Shown here: positions 1 through 6,225 of the stretch, piece by piece | How the letters are laid out: every line of letters begins with the position of its first letter | Numbering within the stretch: the first letter of the stretch is position 1 | Notes under the pieces: model-generated | The model's input: the letters and a program-made list of their open reading frames with translations, nothing else | What the model was told of the DNA's origin: nothing | Database searches by the model: none | Program-made: the position numbers and the translations under genes | Assembly: GCA_040754255.1 (NCBI GenBank) | Contig: JBFMDA010000030.1 | Location: forward strand, 1-17,843 | DNA length: 17,843 nucleotides | Origin: SURF-25 sp040754255 | GTDB taxonomy: Bacteria > Omnitrophota > Gorgyraeia > Gygaellales > Profunditerraquicolaceae | Direction: 5' to 3'

Positions 1-185
1 ACGGAGAGAAGGTATACATATTCTTTTTGCTGGTTGCGCCCCAGGATTCTGCGGGCCCTCATTTGAAGGCCTTAGCGCGCATCTCGCGGCTTTTTAAAGA
101 TAAGCATTTTCGAGATAACCTGCGCATCTGCCAGGACCGCGAAGGCATTATCAAGGTCATAGGCCAGGAAGATGAAAAAATTTAA
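1..185 (+). CDS. PTS EIIA domain protein (PtsN/fructose-like), C-terminal end only
   Basis: The reading frame is open from base 3 to a TAA at 183-185 and gives the last 60 residues of a protein whose start lies outside the window. The visible part contains FFLLVAPQDSAGPHLKALA followed by an RISRLFKDKHFRDNL-like helix. This is the C-terminal pattern of type-2 EIIA domains (PtsN and EIIA-fructose), in which a final strand ends in a small-residue loop and a helix reading HLKALARISRLF follows. The catalytic histidine region is not in the window. The gene overlaps the yvcK start by 14 bases, so the two are probably translated together. HPr and enzyme I follow two genes later, so this EIIA is a likely phosphate acceptor from that HPr. 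No EIIB or EIIC is seen, which favours a regulatory role, but this is inferred. It could also be the EIIA part of a larger fusion. Confidence 0.72.
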   Translation, partial: GEKVYIFFLLVAPQDSAGPHLKALARISRLFKDKHFRDNLRICQDREGIIKVIGQEDEKI

Positions 186-1440
186 CTTTTCTGTGCTGGT
201 TGCCAGAGGCAAAAGCATAATTAAATGGCTTTCTCCCGGTATCGGCATTAAGCGATGGATCGGCTTAAGTTCCCTAGGAGTTGTCCTCATCGTCACCGGT
301 TCATTGTTTTTTAGGTACGCCGAGGAATACTTCGTCAATAAGATTTTAGATGTAATTGTCATTCTGTCAGGGATCGTAATTTTAATACTCGGTTTTAAAC
401 GTATGGCTCAGTCCCTCATCGGCGCTATCGTCCCGTCTTCCAGGTCGGATGTGCTCGTTGACATTTTATACCAGAGAAGACAATTGGGCCGGGGGGCGCG
501 TATTGCTGTTGTCGGAGGAGGCACAGGCCTCTCAGTCCTTTTAAGCGGCTTAAAGGAATATACTTCTAATATTACCGCAGTCGTTACCGTTGCCGATGAT
601 GGCGGCTCATCCGGTCGCCTGAGGCAACAATTTGACATTTTGCCGCCGGGTGATATACGCAATTGCCTGGTAGCCTTGGCAGATGCTTCTACCCTTATGA
701 GGGAATTATTCCAGTTCCGTTTTGAAAAAGGCTCGGAGCTTGCGGGCCACAGCTTCGGCAACCTTTTTATTACCGTAATGACGAGGCTTACCGGGGATTT
801 TGAGAAAGCGATCAAAGAAACAAGTAAGGTATTGGCTCTGCGCGGCCAGGTGATCCCGTCTACCTTAAATAACGTGATTCTGGTCGCTCAGCATCAGAAC
901 GGCTCGATTACCGAAGGCGAAGACAAGATCCCCAAAGCCCGTATTTCAATAGAGCATGTGTTTCTTAAGCCTGAGCATCCCGAGGCGACCCCGGAGGCAA
1001 TTAAGGCTATAGAGGATGCCGATATCATTGTGCTGGGTCCCGGTTCCCTGTATACCAGCATTATACCGAACCTTTTGGTAAAAGACATAACGGATGCGCT
1101 CGTTTCCGCGAAAGCAACAAAAGTCTATGTGTGTAATATCATGACGCAACCGGGCGAGACAGACGGCTTTAGTGCCTCTGCGCACGTAAAGGCCCTCGTT
1201 GCGCATAGCCATCCCAGGGTCCTTGACTATTGCATTGTCAATACCGGCGTCATACCTTCTTCGATACTCAAGCGTTATGAGAGCGAGGGCGGGCTGCCGG
1301 TGCTTAGTGACAGAAAAAATATCGAAAATATGGGATACCGCGTTATCCTGGAGGATATAGTTTCAATTACCGATAACGTAGTGAGGCACGATCCTTTAAA
1401 ATTAGCAAGGATAATCATGGGTTTCATTGAAGAACTCTGA
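172..1440 (+). CDS. yvcK: YvcK-family protein (gluconeogenesis factor, CofD-like) with N-terminal membrane anchor
   Basis: This 422-residue protein matches the YvcK/UPF0052 family, members of which bind UDP-sugars such as UDP-GlcNAc and affect carbon metabolism and cell-wall synthesis. Visible motifs are VVGGGTGLS around residues 113-121, VADDGGSSGRLR at 140-151, PPGDIRN at 158-164, GHSFGNLF at 192-199 and a later GPGSLYTSI. These are the nucleotide-sugar binding signatures of the CofD-like fold. The first 90 residues are an extension not found in B. subtilis YvcK. It has two hydrophobic segments, about residues 30-47 and 58-75, separated by a short charged loop, so the catalytic-like domain is probably membrane-tethered in the cytoplasm. 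The ATG at 172 follows an AGGAA and overlaps the EIIA gene by 14 bases. HPr starts 8 bases after its stop. Family assignment is firm. Whether it has enzymatic activity is unknown. Confidence 0.93.
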   Translation: MKKFNFSVLVARGKSIIKWLSPGIGIKRWIGLSSLGVVLIVTGSLFFRYAEEYFVNKILDVIVILSGIVILILGFKRMAQSLIGAIVPSSRSDVLVDILYQRRQLGRGARIAVVGGGTGLSVLLSGLKEYTSNITAVVTVADDGGSSGRLRQQFDILPPGDIRNCLVALADASTLMRELFQFRFEKGSELAGHSFGNLFITVMTRLTGDFEKAIKETSKVLALRGQVIPSTLNNVILVAQHQNGSITEGEDKIPKARISIEHVFLKPEHPEATPEAIKAIEDADIIVLGPGSLYTSIIPNLLVKDITDALVSAKATKVYVCNIMTQPGETDGFSASAHVKALVAHSHPRVLDYCIVNTGVIPSSILKRYESEGGLPVLSDRKNIENMGYRVILEDIVSITDNVVRHDPLKLARIIMGFIEEL

Positions 1441-1448
1441 GGTGTTAT

Positions 1449-1712
1449 GTGGCAACGGTGAAGAAAAAATTAATAGTGAAAAATAAACAAGGCCTGCATG
1501 CTCGTCCCGCCGCGCTTTTTGTGCAGATTGCGAATAAATTTGATTCCCGCATTACTGTCAGGAGAGACGAGGAAGAAGTCAACGGCAAGTCTATTATGGG
1601 GATACTGATGCTGGGTGCGGAACAGGGCAGCCAGATTATGATTGAAGTTGAGGGACACGACGCAGAGTCGGCAATGGAAGAGTTAGAAAAGATTATCAGT
1701 CAAGAGGAATAG
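1449..1712 (+). CDS. ptsH: Phosphocarrier protein HPr
   Basis: This 87-residue protein carries the HPr active-site motif KQGLHARPAAL, with the phosphorylatable His at residue 17. A second motif, NGKSIMGILML, places Ser48 where HPr kinase/phosphorylase acts (Ser46 in B. subtilis). HPr accepts phosphate from enzyme I and passes it to EIIA domains. The serine site suggests additional control by an HprK outside the window, which is inferred. The start is GTG, chosen because it gives the standard HPr N-terminus and has a GAGGTG five bases upstream. This Shine-Dalgarno overlaps the yvcK stop. Enzyme I begins one base after the stop. The YvcK-then-HPr-like order resembles B. subtilis, where crh lies in the yvcK operon, but Crh lacks the histidine and this protein has it. 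Confidence 0.96.
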   Translation: MATVKKKLIVKNKQGLHARPAALFVQIANKFDSRITVRRDEEEVNGKSIMGILMLGAEQGSQIMIEVEGHDAESAMEELEKIISQEE

Positions 1713-1713
1713 C

Positions 1714-3444
1714 ATGCTGAAACTAAAAGGGATTGCCGCTGCTCCGGGGATAACTATAGGCCCGGCGTATAGGTTCGGGAAGGAAGAATTTGATATTGTC
1801 CGCGAGCCAATTAAGCCCGAGGAAATCCCGGTACAGATTCAGCTTTTTGAAGAGGCGTTAATTCAGACGCGCAGAGAGATACTCGAGCTTCAGAAAAGAA
1901 TCGGTTTTGATATGGGGCAGGAAGAGGCTCAGATATTCGACGCACACCTCTTGGTTCTAGAAGACCGCATGCTTATAGAAGAGGTGATTTCGCGGCTGAA
2001 GAAAGAGATGGTGGGAGTTGCCTTTATTTTCTCCGAGGTGTTAAAGAAATATATTGATGTGTTCTCTAAGATAGAAGACGATTATTTGAAAGAACGCACC
2101 GCCGATTTGAACGACGTGGGCAGGAGGGTATTACGCAACCTCCTAGGAAAAAAACAGAAGAGCCTGGCGGATTTGCAGGAAAAAGTGATTGTGGTAGCGC
2201 ATGACCTTTCGCCCTCAGATACCGCTGCGATGCATAAACAGCTTGTATCTGCGTTTGTCACCGATATAGGGGGAAAGACTTCTCATACCGCCATTATGGC
2301 GAAATCCCTGGAGATTCCGGCGGTAGTCGGCTTAGAAACGGCAACGGCCCGCATTAAGAACAACGACCTGCTGATTGTTGACGGCACCATGGGCACGGTC
2401 ACGGTAAACCCGGATGAAGAAACGCTTACCTTTTATCGCCAGGAAGAGCAGAAGCTAAAAGGGATTTCAGAGCAATTTCTTGCAGTCAAGGATCTGCCGG
2501 CGGTGACTCGTGACGGGAAGGTCATCGAAGTCGCAGCAAATATCGAGTTGCCGGAAGACATATCGTCGGTCAAGCTTCACGGCGGGCAGGGCATCGGGCT
2601 TTATCGCACCGAGTTTTTTTATATGAACAGAAAAGACCTGCCTACCGAAGAAGAGCATTTCCAGGCCTATAAATATGTTGCGGAACAGATGAACCCCCAT
2701 GGGGTCGTCATTCGGACGATTGACTTGGGCGGAGACAAATTTCTTTCTCAGTTTGATATTCCGAAAGAAATGCAGCCGTTTCTTGGCTGGCGCGCCATCC
2801 GGTTTTGCCTTGCCCGCCCCGATGTTTTTAAGGTGCAGTTAAGGGCTATATTGCGCGCCTCGGCATTCGGGAAGCTCAAGCTTATGTACCCGATGATTTC
2901 CGGGATCGAAGAACTGAAGCAGGCAAATTCGATCCTTCAAGAATGTAAAGGCGAACTTAGGAATGAAGGCCTATCTTTTAACGACGCGATCGAAGTAGGG
3001 GTCATGATAGAGGTTCCTTCTGCCGCAATGACCGCTGATTTATTGGCGAAGGAATCCGATTTTTTCAGCATCGGTACCAACGACCTCATACAGTATTCCC
3101 TGGCCGTAGACCGCACGAACGAAAAAGTGGCATATCTCTACGAGCCGGCACATCCGGCGGTATTGCGCATGATCAAAAACATTATCGAGGCAGGGCACGC
3201 CAATAACATCTGGGTGGGGATGTGCGGGGAAATGGCCTCTGACGCTGCTTTTTCGGTAATACTTCTTGGCCTTGGGCTTGATGAATTTAGTTTAACTTCG
3301 TTGGCTATTCCTCAGTTGAAATTTATCATACGCTCGGTCACAATTGAAGAGTCAAAAAAGATAGCCCAGGAGGCATTAAGTTTATCTACGGCAAAAGCAG
3401 TGGAATCGTTTATGGAGCAGAAAACAAAGGAGATTTTAGGATGA
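1714..3444 (+). CDS. ptsI: PTS enzyme I (phosphoenolpyruvate-protein phosphotransferase)
   Basis: Enzyme I transfers phosphate from PEP to HPr in the cytoplasm. At 576 residues it is full family length. In order it shows the N-terminal PEP-utiliser/HPr-binding region (residues about 3-150) and the swivelling histidine domain with IGGKTSHTAIMAKS, where His191 is the phosphorylated residue. The C-terminal TIM barrel has GLYRTEFFY (Arg298), RTIDLGGDK (Arg334), EVGVMIEVPSAA (427-438), SIGTNDLIQY (452-461) and GMCGEMASD with the catalytic Cys504. All key residues are present, so it should be active. The ATG follows an AGAGGAA and lies one base after the HPr stop. Its last four bases overlap the next gene as ATGA, a sign of translational coupling to the isomerase gene. 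The EIIA-YvcK-HPr-EI run contains no sugar-specific permease. Confidence 0.97.
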   Translation: MLKLKGIAAAPGITIGPAYRFGKEEFDIVREPIKPEEIPVQIQLFEEALIQTRREILELQKRIGFDMGQEEAQIFDAHLLVLEDRMLIEEVISRLKKEMVGVAFIFSEVLKKYIDVFSKIEDDYLKERTADLNDVGRRVLRNLLGKKQKSLADLQEKVIVVAHDLSPSDTAAMHKQLVSAFVTDIGGKTSHTAIMAKSLEIPAVVGLETATARIKNNDLLIVDGTMGTVTVNPDEETLTFYRQEEQKLKGISEQFLAVKDLPAVTRDGKVIEVAANIELPEDISSVKLHGGQGIGLYRTEFFYMNRKDLPTEEEHFQAYKYVAEQMNPHGVVIRTIDLGGDKFLSQFDIPKEMQPFLGWRAIRFCLARPDVFKVQLRAILRASAFGKLKLMYPMISGIEELKQANSILQECKGELRNEGLSFNDAIEVGVMIEVPSAAMTADLLAKESDFFSIGTNDLIQYSLAVDRTNEKVAYLYEPAHPAVLRMIKNIIEAGHANNIWVGMCGEMASDAAFSVILLGLGLDEFSLTSLAIPQLKFIIRSVTIEESKKIAQEALSLSTAKAVESFMEQKTKEILG

Positions 3445-4238
3445 TGGTTGTGTTGCGAGACACCGCGGGAATCAGGGTATCCTTAGATGCCGCCACGCCG
3501 GGATTAGTATTTGACAAAGAGCTTAATGCCCACGCACCGGGCATACGGACGCTGGAAGAGATGCGCGAGGTTATTCTTGATAAGGCCGTTACGCGTCCGG
3601 AGGAATTATATTATATGTACCGAGATGTATATGAAAAGAAAGACAGAGGTTCGTTACAATCGCATAAATTGCGTTACGATGTGACACTCATAAAGCCCGA
3701 TATGCTCGGTAAAGAATATATGAAGACAGCCGGCCACTATCATCCGGGAGATTTCGGAGAGTTGTACGAAGTGTTATACGGCAGGTGTTTTTGCCTTTTG
3801 CAGCGCCACGGAGGAAACGACACCGCAGTAGTTGAAGAAGCGATTTTGGTAAAGGCCGAGGCGGGGCAGAAGATAGTTATTCCCCCCGGATTTGGGCATA
3901 TTCTTGTGAATCCCGGGCCGCAACATTTGGTTACTTCTAACTGGGTAAGCAGCGAGTTTAAATCGGAATACGAATTATATAGGAAAACGCAGGGCGCAGC
4001 CTATTTTATAATTAAGGAAAACGCAAAAGTAACGTATGTTCCCAACCCCAATTTCAAGCAAGTTGCGGCACTCAGGATTGTCGAGCCCGCTGACCGCATT
4101 GAGCCATTTGGGCTTGCCAAAGGAATTCCTATGTATCCGTTGATTAACGGCAGCCCCGAAAAGCTGGCTTTTCTCAACCGGCCCTTGGATTTTAACTATG
4201 CGGATATATTCGTCAAATCTTCAGGAGAGCTGTCTTAA
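3441..4238 (+). CDS. pgi: Cupin-type (archaeal-type) glucose-6-phosphate isomerase
   Basis: This 265-residue protein resembles the metal-dependent cupin GPI family known from Pyrococcus and Thermococcus, which interconverts glucose-6-phosphate and fructose-6-phosphate. It is unrelated to the common bacterial SIS-fold Pgi. The cupin metal site is visible as GHYHPGDFGELYEVLYG, giving His99, His101 and Glu107, with a fourth ligand candidate His153 in the PPGFGHILVNPG segment. The segment VTLIKPDMLGKEYMKTAGH leading into the site is also typical. The protein is longer than the roughly 190-residue archaeal enzymes, with about 60 extra residues at the C-terminus that I do not recognise. It overlaps ptsI by four bases (ATGA). 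The downstream nucleotidyltransferase starts one base after its stop. A close alternative is another cupin sugar-phosphate isomerase, but the combined motifs favour GPI. Confidence 0.88.
   Translation: MMVVLRDTAGIRVSLDAATPGLVFDKELNAHAPGIRTLEEMREVILDKAVTRPEELYYMYRDVYEKKDRGSLQSHKLRYDVTLIKPDMLGKEYMKTAGHYHPGDFGELYEVLYGRCFCLLQRHGGNDTAVVEEAILVKAEAGQKIVIPPGFGHILVNPGPQHLVTSNWVSSEFKSEYELYRKTQGAAYFIIKENAKVTYVPNPNFKQVAALRIVEPADRIEPFGLAKGIPMYPLINGSPEKLAFLNRPLDFNYADIFVKSSGELS
4223..4228 (+). promoter_or_regulatory. Ribosome binding site that sets the nucleotidyltransferase start
   Basis: AGGAGA lies inside the 3' end of the isomerase gene, about 11 bases before the ATG at 4240. It supports that ATG, which gives the canonical MKVVILAAG N-terminus. 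The alternative in-frame ATG at 4198 would add 14 residues unrelated to the family and overlap the isomerase by 41 bases. Confidence 0.6.
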
Positions 4239-4239
4239 G

Positions 4240-4989
4240 ATGAAGGTAGTGATTCTTGCGGCAGGCTACGGCACCCGCTTATACCCTTACACCAAAAATT
4301 TCCCCAAGCCCCTGCTTGATGTCAAAGGAAGGCCTATTATTGAATACCTATTGCATAAGCTAGAGCGAAGGAAAGATGTCACTAAGGTGATCGTAGTGAC
4401 GAATAACAGGTTTTACAAGCACTTTGTGTATTGGAAAAAGAATGTACGCACCAAGCTCGCATTGGAAATTGTGAATGACTTAAGCAAGAGCCCTAAAGAC
4501 AAGTTAGGCGCGATCAAAGACATGGAATTGGCGTTTAAGAAGGAAGGGTACAGGGGGGATTTCCTCGTGCTCGGGGGAGATAATTTCTTTAAGGGCTCGC
4601 TTGATGGTTTTATACGTTTTGCGCAGCGGAAATCTCCCGGTATTGCCATGGGAACGGTAGACATAGGAGACAAAAAGCAGGCCAGGCATTACGGGGTGTT
4701 AAGAATCGGCAGGACAAAGCGTATTCTGGAATTTCAGGAAAAACCCGAAGCGCCGAAATCGACGCTGGTAGCGATGTGCCTTTATTATTTTCCTTCTATT
4801 AAGGTGTCTTTGGTGAGGCGTTACCTGGCCGATCCAAGGAATTATCGCGATGCGGTAGGGGCATATATTAAGTGGCTCATCGAACACGATGAGGTGTTCG
4901 GGTTTCAATTCCGGTCCCTCTGGTTTGATATCGGGCGCGTAGATACATATATGACGTTAAACCGTTTACTTTCAAAAAGGAGAGAGTAG
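4240..4989 (+). CDS. Sugar-1-phosphate nucleotidyltransferase (NDP-sugar pyrophosphorylase)
   Basis: This enzyme should join a sugar-1-phosphate to an NTP, giving an NDP-sugar and pyrophosphate. With the start at 4240 it has 249 residues, a compact single-domain size like RmlA or short NDP-sugar pyrophosphorylases. The NTP_transferase signature is complete: AAGYGTRLYPYTKNFPKPLL at residues 7-26 with the catalytic Arg13 and Lys23. The metal/sugar loop LGGDNFF lies at 111-117, EKPE at 167-170, and WFDIGRVDTY near the C-terminus. No left-handed beta-helix acyltransferase domain follows. The base and the sugar cannot be read from the sequence. Glucose-1-phosphate with dTTP or UTP is the usual guess for this group. 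It follows the glucose-6-phosphate isomerase by one base, fitting diversion of hexose phosphate to a sugar nucleotide. metK starts two bases after its stop. Confidence 0.88.
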   Translation: MKVVILAAGYGTRLYPYTKNFPKPLLDVKGRPIIEYLLHKLERRKDVTKVIVVTNNRFYKHFVYWKKNVRTKLALEIVNDLSKSPKDKLGAIKDMELAFKKEGYRGDFLVLGGDNFFKGSLDGFIRFAQRKSPGIAMGTVDIGDKKQARHYGVLRIGRTKRILEFQEKPEAPKSTLVAMCLYYFPSIKVSLVRRYLADPRNYRDAVGAYIKWLIEHDEVFGFQFRSLWFDIGRVDTYMTLNRLLSKRRE

Positions 4990-4991
4990 AT

Positions 4992-6155
4992 ATGCCGAAA
5001 TCGTTTTTTACTTCAGAATCGGTTGCCGAGGGGCATCCGGATAAACTCTGCGACCAGATATCCGATGCGATCCTCGACGAGGTGCTTAAGAATGACCCCA
5101 AGGGCCGCGTGGCATGCGAGACCTACGTTACTATGGGGCTGTTGATTGTGGGAGGAGAGATCACGACCCACAGTTATGTGGATACCCACAGGATCTGCAG
5201 GGAGCTGATAAGAGATATAGGATATACGCACCCAAAGTACGGTTTTGATTACGAGACCTGTGCCGTGTTAAATGCAATACACAGCCAGTCTCCCGACATC
5301 GCAATGGGGGTTGACACGGGGGGCGCAGGGGACCAGGGGATCATGTTTGGGTATGCCTGCGATGAAACCCCGGAATTGATGCCCTTGGCGATTACGCTGG
5401 CACATAAGCTCATACGCAGGATGAGCGAGGTCCGCAAGAAAGAGATATTGAAGTATTTGGGCCCCGACGGAAAGTCGCAGGTGACGCTGGAATACCAGGA
5501 CGGAAAACCGGTTCGTGTCGATTCGGTAGTGCTTGCCTGCCAGCATACCGAAGACATCCTCGATAAGTCGGGGAATAATATTACCAATAAGGCAAGAGGC
5601 GAACTCATTGATACGATCGCTAAATATATCCTGAAGAACTGGATCGACCAGGACACTAAGTTCTATGTAAACCAAACGGGGAAATTCATTGTCGGCGGCC
5701 CGCAGTCCGATACGGGGATGACCGGCAGGAAGATCATCGTGGATACCTACGGCGGCACAGTGGCGCACGGGGGCGGCGCATTTTCAGGCAAGGACCCGAC
5801 AAAGGTCGATCGGTCAGCCGCGTATATGGCGCGCTACGTTGCGAAGAACATCGTTGCCGCAGGGCTTGCCGGTAAATGCCTGATTCAGCTGTCCTATGTG
5901 ATCGGGTATCCTGAGCCGCTTTCCATATGTGTAGAAACGTACGGCACCGGAAAATTATCAGAGGAGAAGTTCATTAAGCTTATCAGAGAGAATTTTGAAC
6001 TTACGCCCCGAGGTATTATAAAATCGCTTAACCTTCTGCGGCCGATTTTCCGTAATACCGCCTGTGGCGGACACTTCGGAAGGACAGAGCCCGAATTTAC
6101 CTGGGAAGCAACGGATAAGGCGGAACTATTGAAGAAACAGGCATCACGATTATAA
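4992..6155 (+). CDS. metK: S-adenosylmethionine synthase
   Basis: MetK makes S-adenosylmethionine from methionine and ATP. The 387-residue protein has all three bacterial MAT domains. Near the N-terminus is SESVAEGHPDKLCDQISDAI with the catalytic His15. GAGDQGIMFGYA, the ATP-binding signature, is at residues 111-122, and the second signature GGGAFSGKDPTKVDRSA is at 260-276. Late motifs include NTACGGHFGR near the C-terminus. It is the common bacterial family, not the divergent archaeal MAT. The ATG is preceded by AAAGGAGAGA. It lies two bases after the nucleotidyltransferase gene, so it may be read from the upstream PTS operon. The next gene, ahcY, consumes the product of SAM-dependent methylation, which completes a methyl-cycle pair. 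No SAM riboswitch-like leader is possible in the two-base gap. Confidence 0.98.
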   Translation: MPKSFFTSESVAEGHPDKLCDQISDAILDEVLKNDPKGRVACETYVTMGLLIVGGEITTHSYVDTHRICRELIRDIGYTHPKYGFDYETCAVLNAIHSQSPDIAMGVDTGGAGDQGIMFGYACDETPELMPLAITLAHKLIRRMSEVRKKEILKYLGPDGKSQVTLEYQDGKPVRVDSVVLACQHTEDILDKSGNNITNKARGELIDTIAKYILKNWIDQDTKFYVNQTGKFIVGGPQSDTGMTGRKIIVDTYGGTVAHGGGAFSGKDPTKVDRSAAYMARYVAKNIVAAGLAGKCLIQLSYVIGYPEPLSICVETYGTGKLSEEKFIKLIRENFELTPRGIIKSLNLLRPIFRNTACGGHFGRTEPEFTWEATDKAELLKKQASRL

Positions 6156-6156
6156 T
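6129..6156 (+). promoter_or_regulatory. Candidate sigma70-type promoter for ahcY
   Basis: TTGAAG at 6129-6134 and a perfect TATAAT at 6151-6156 are separated by 16 bases, matching 10 of 12 consensus positions. The elements lie in the last codons and stop codon of metK. A transcript would begin near 6163, just before the hexamer repeat and 63 bases before the ahcY start. The match could be chance, since the bases also encode Leu-Lys and Leu-stop. Confidence 0.35.
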
Positions 6157-6168
6157 TAAGCAATAGAA

Positions 6169-6192
6169 GGTTAAGGCTGAGGTTAAGGTTTA
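6169..6192 (+). repeat. Hexamer tandem repeat, four imperfect units
   Basis: Four consecutive six-base units occur in the 70-base metK-ahcY gap: GGTTAA, GGCTGA, GGTTAA, GGTTTA. Units one and three are identical and the others differ at one or two positions. The repeat is non-coding and ends 19 bases before the ahcY ribosome binding site. Its function is unknown. It could be a slippage-prone microsatellite or part of a leader. Confidence 0.7.
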
Positions 6193-6225
6193 GTGCATAG
6201 ATGTACCAAGTGAAAAGGAGTTCGT

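Noticed and set aside
4198..4239. Upstream in-frame ATG for the nucleotidyltransferase
   Set aside because: It adds 14 residues unrelated to the family and overlaps the isomerase gene. The ATG at 4240 gives the canonical MKVVILAAG start with AGGAGA before it.
5268..5768. 166-codon open frame on the minus strand inside metK
   Set aside because: It lies fully antisense to a conserved gene, has no recognisable motif and is explained by the codon use of metK.
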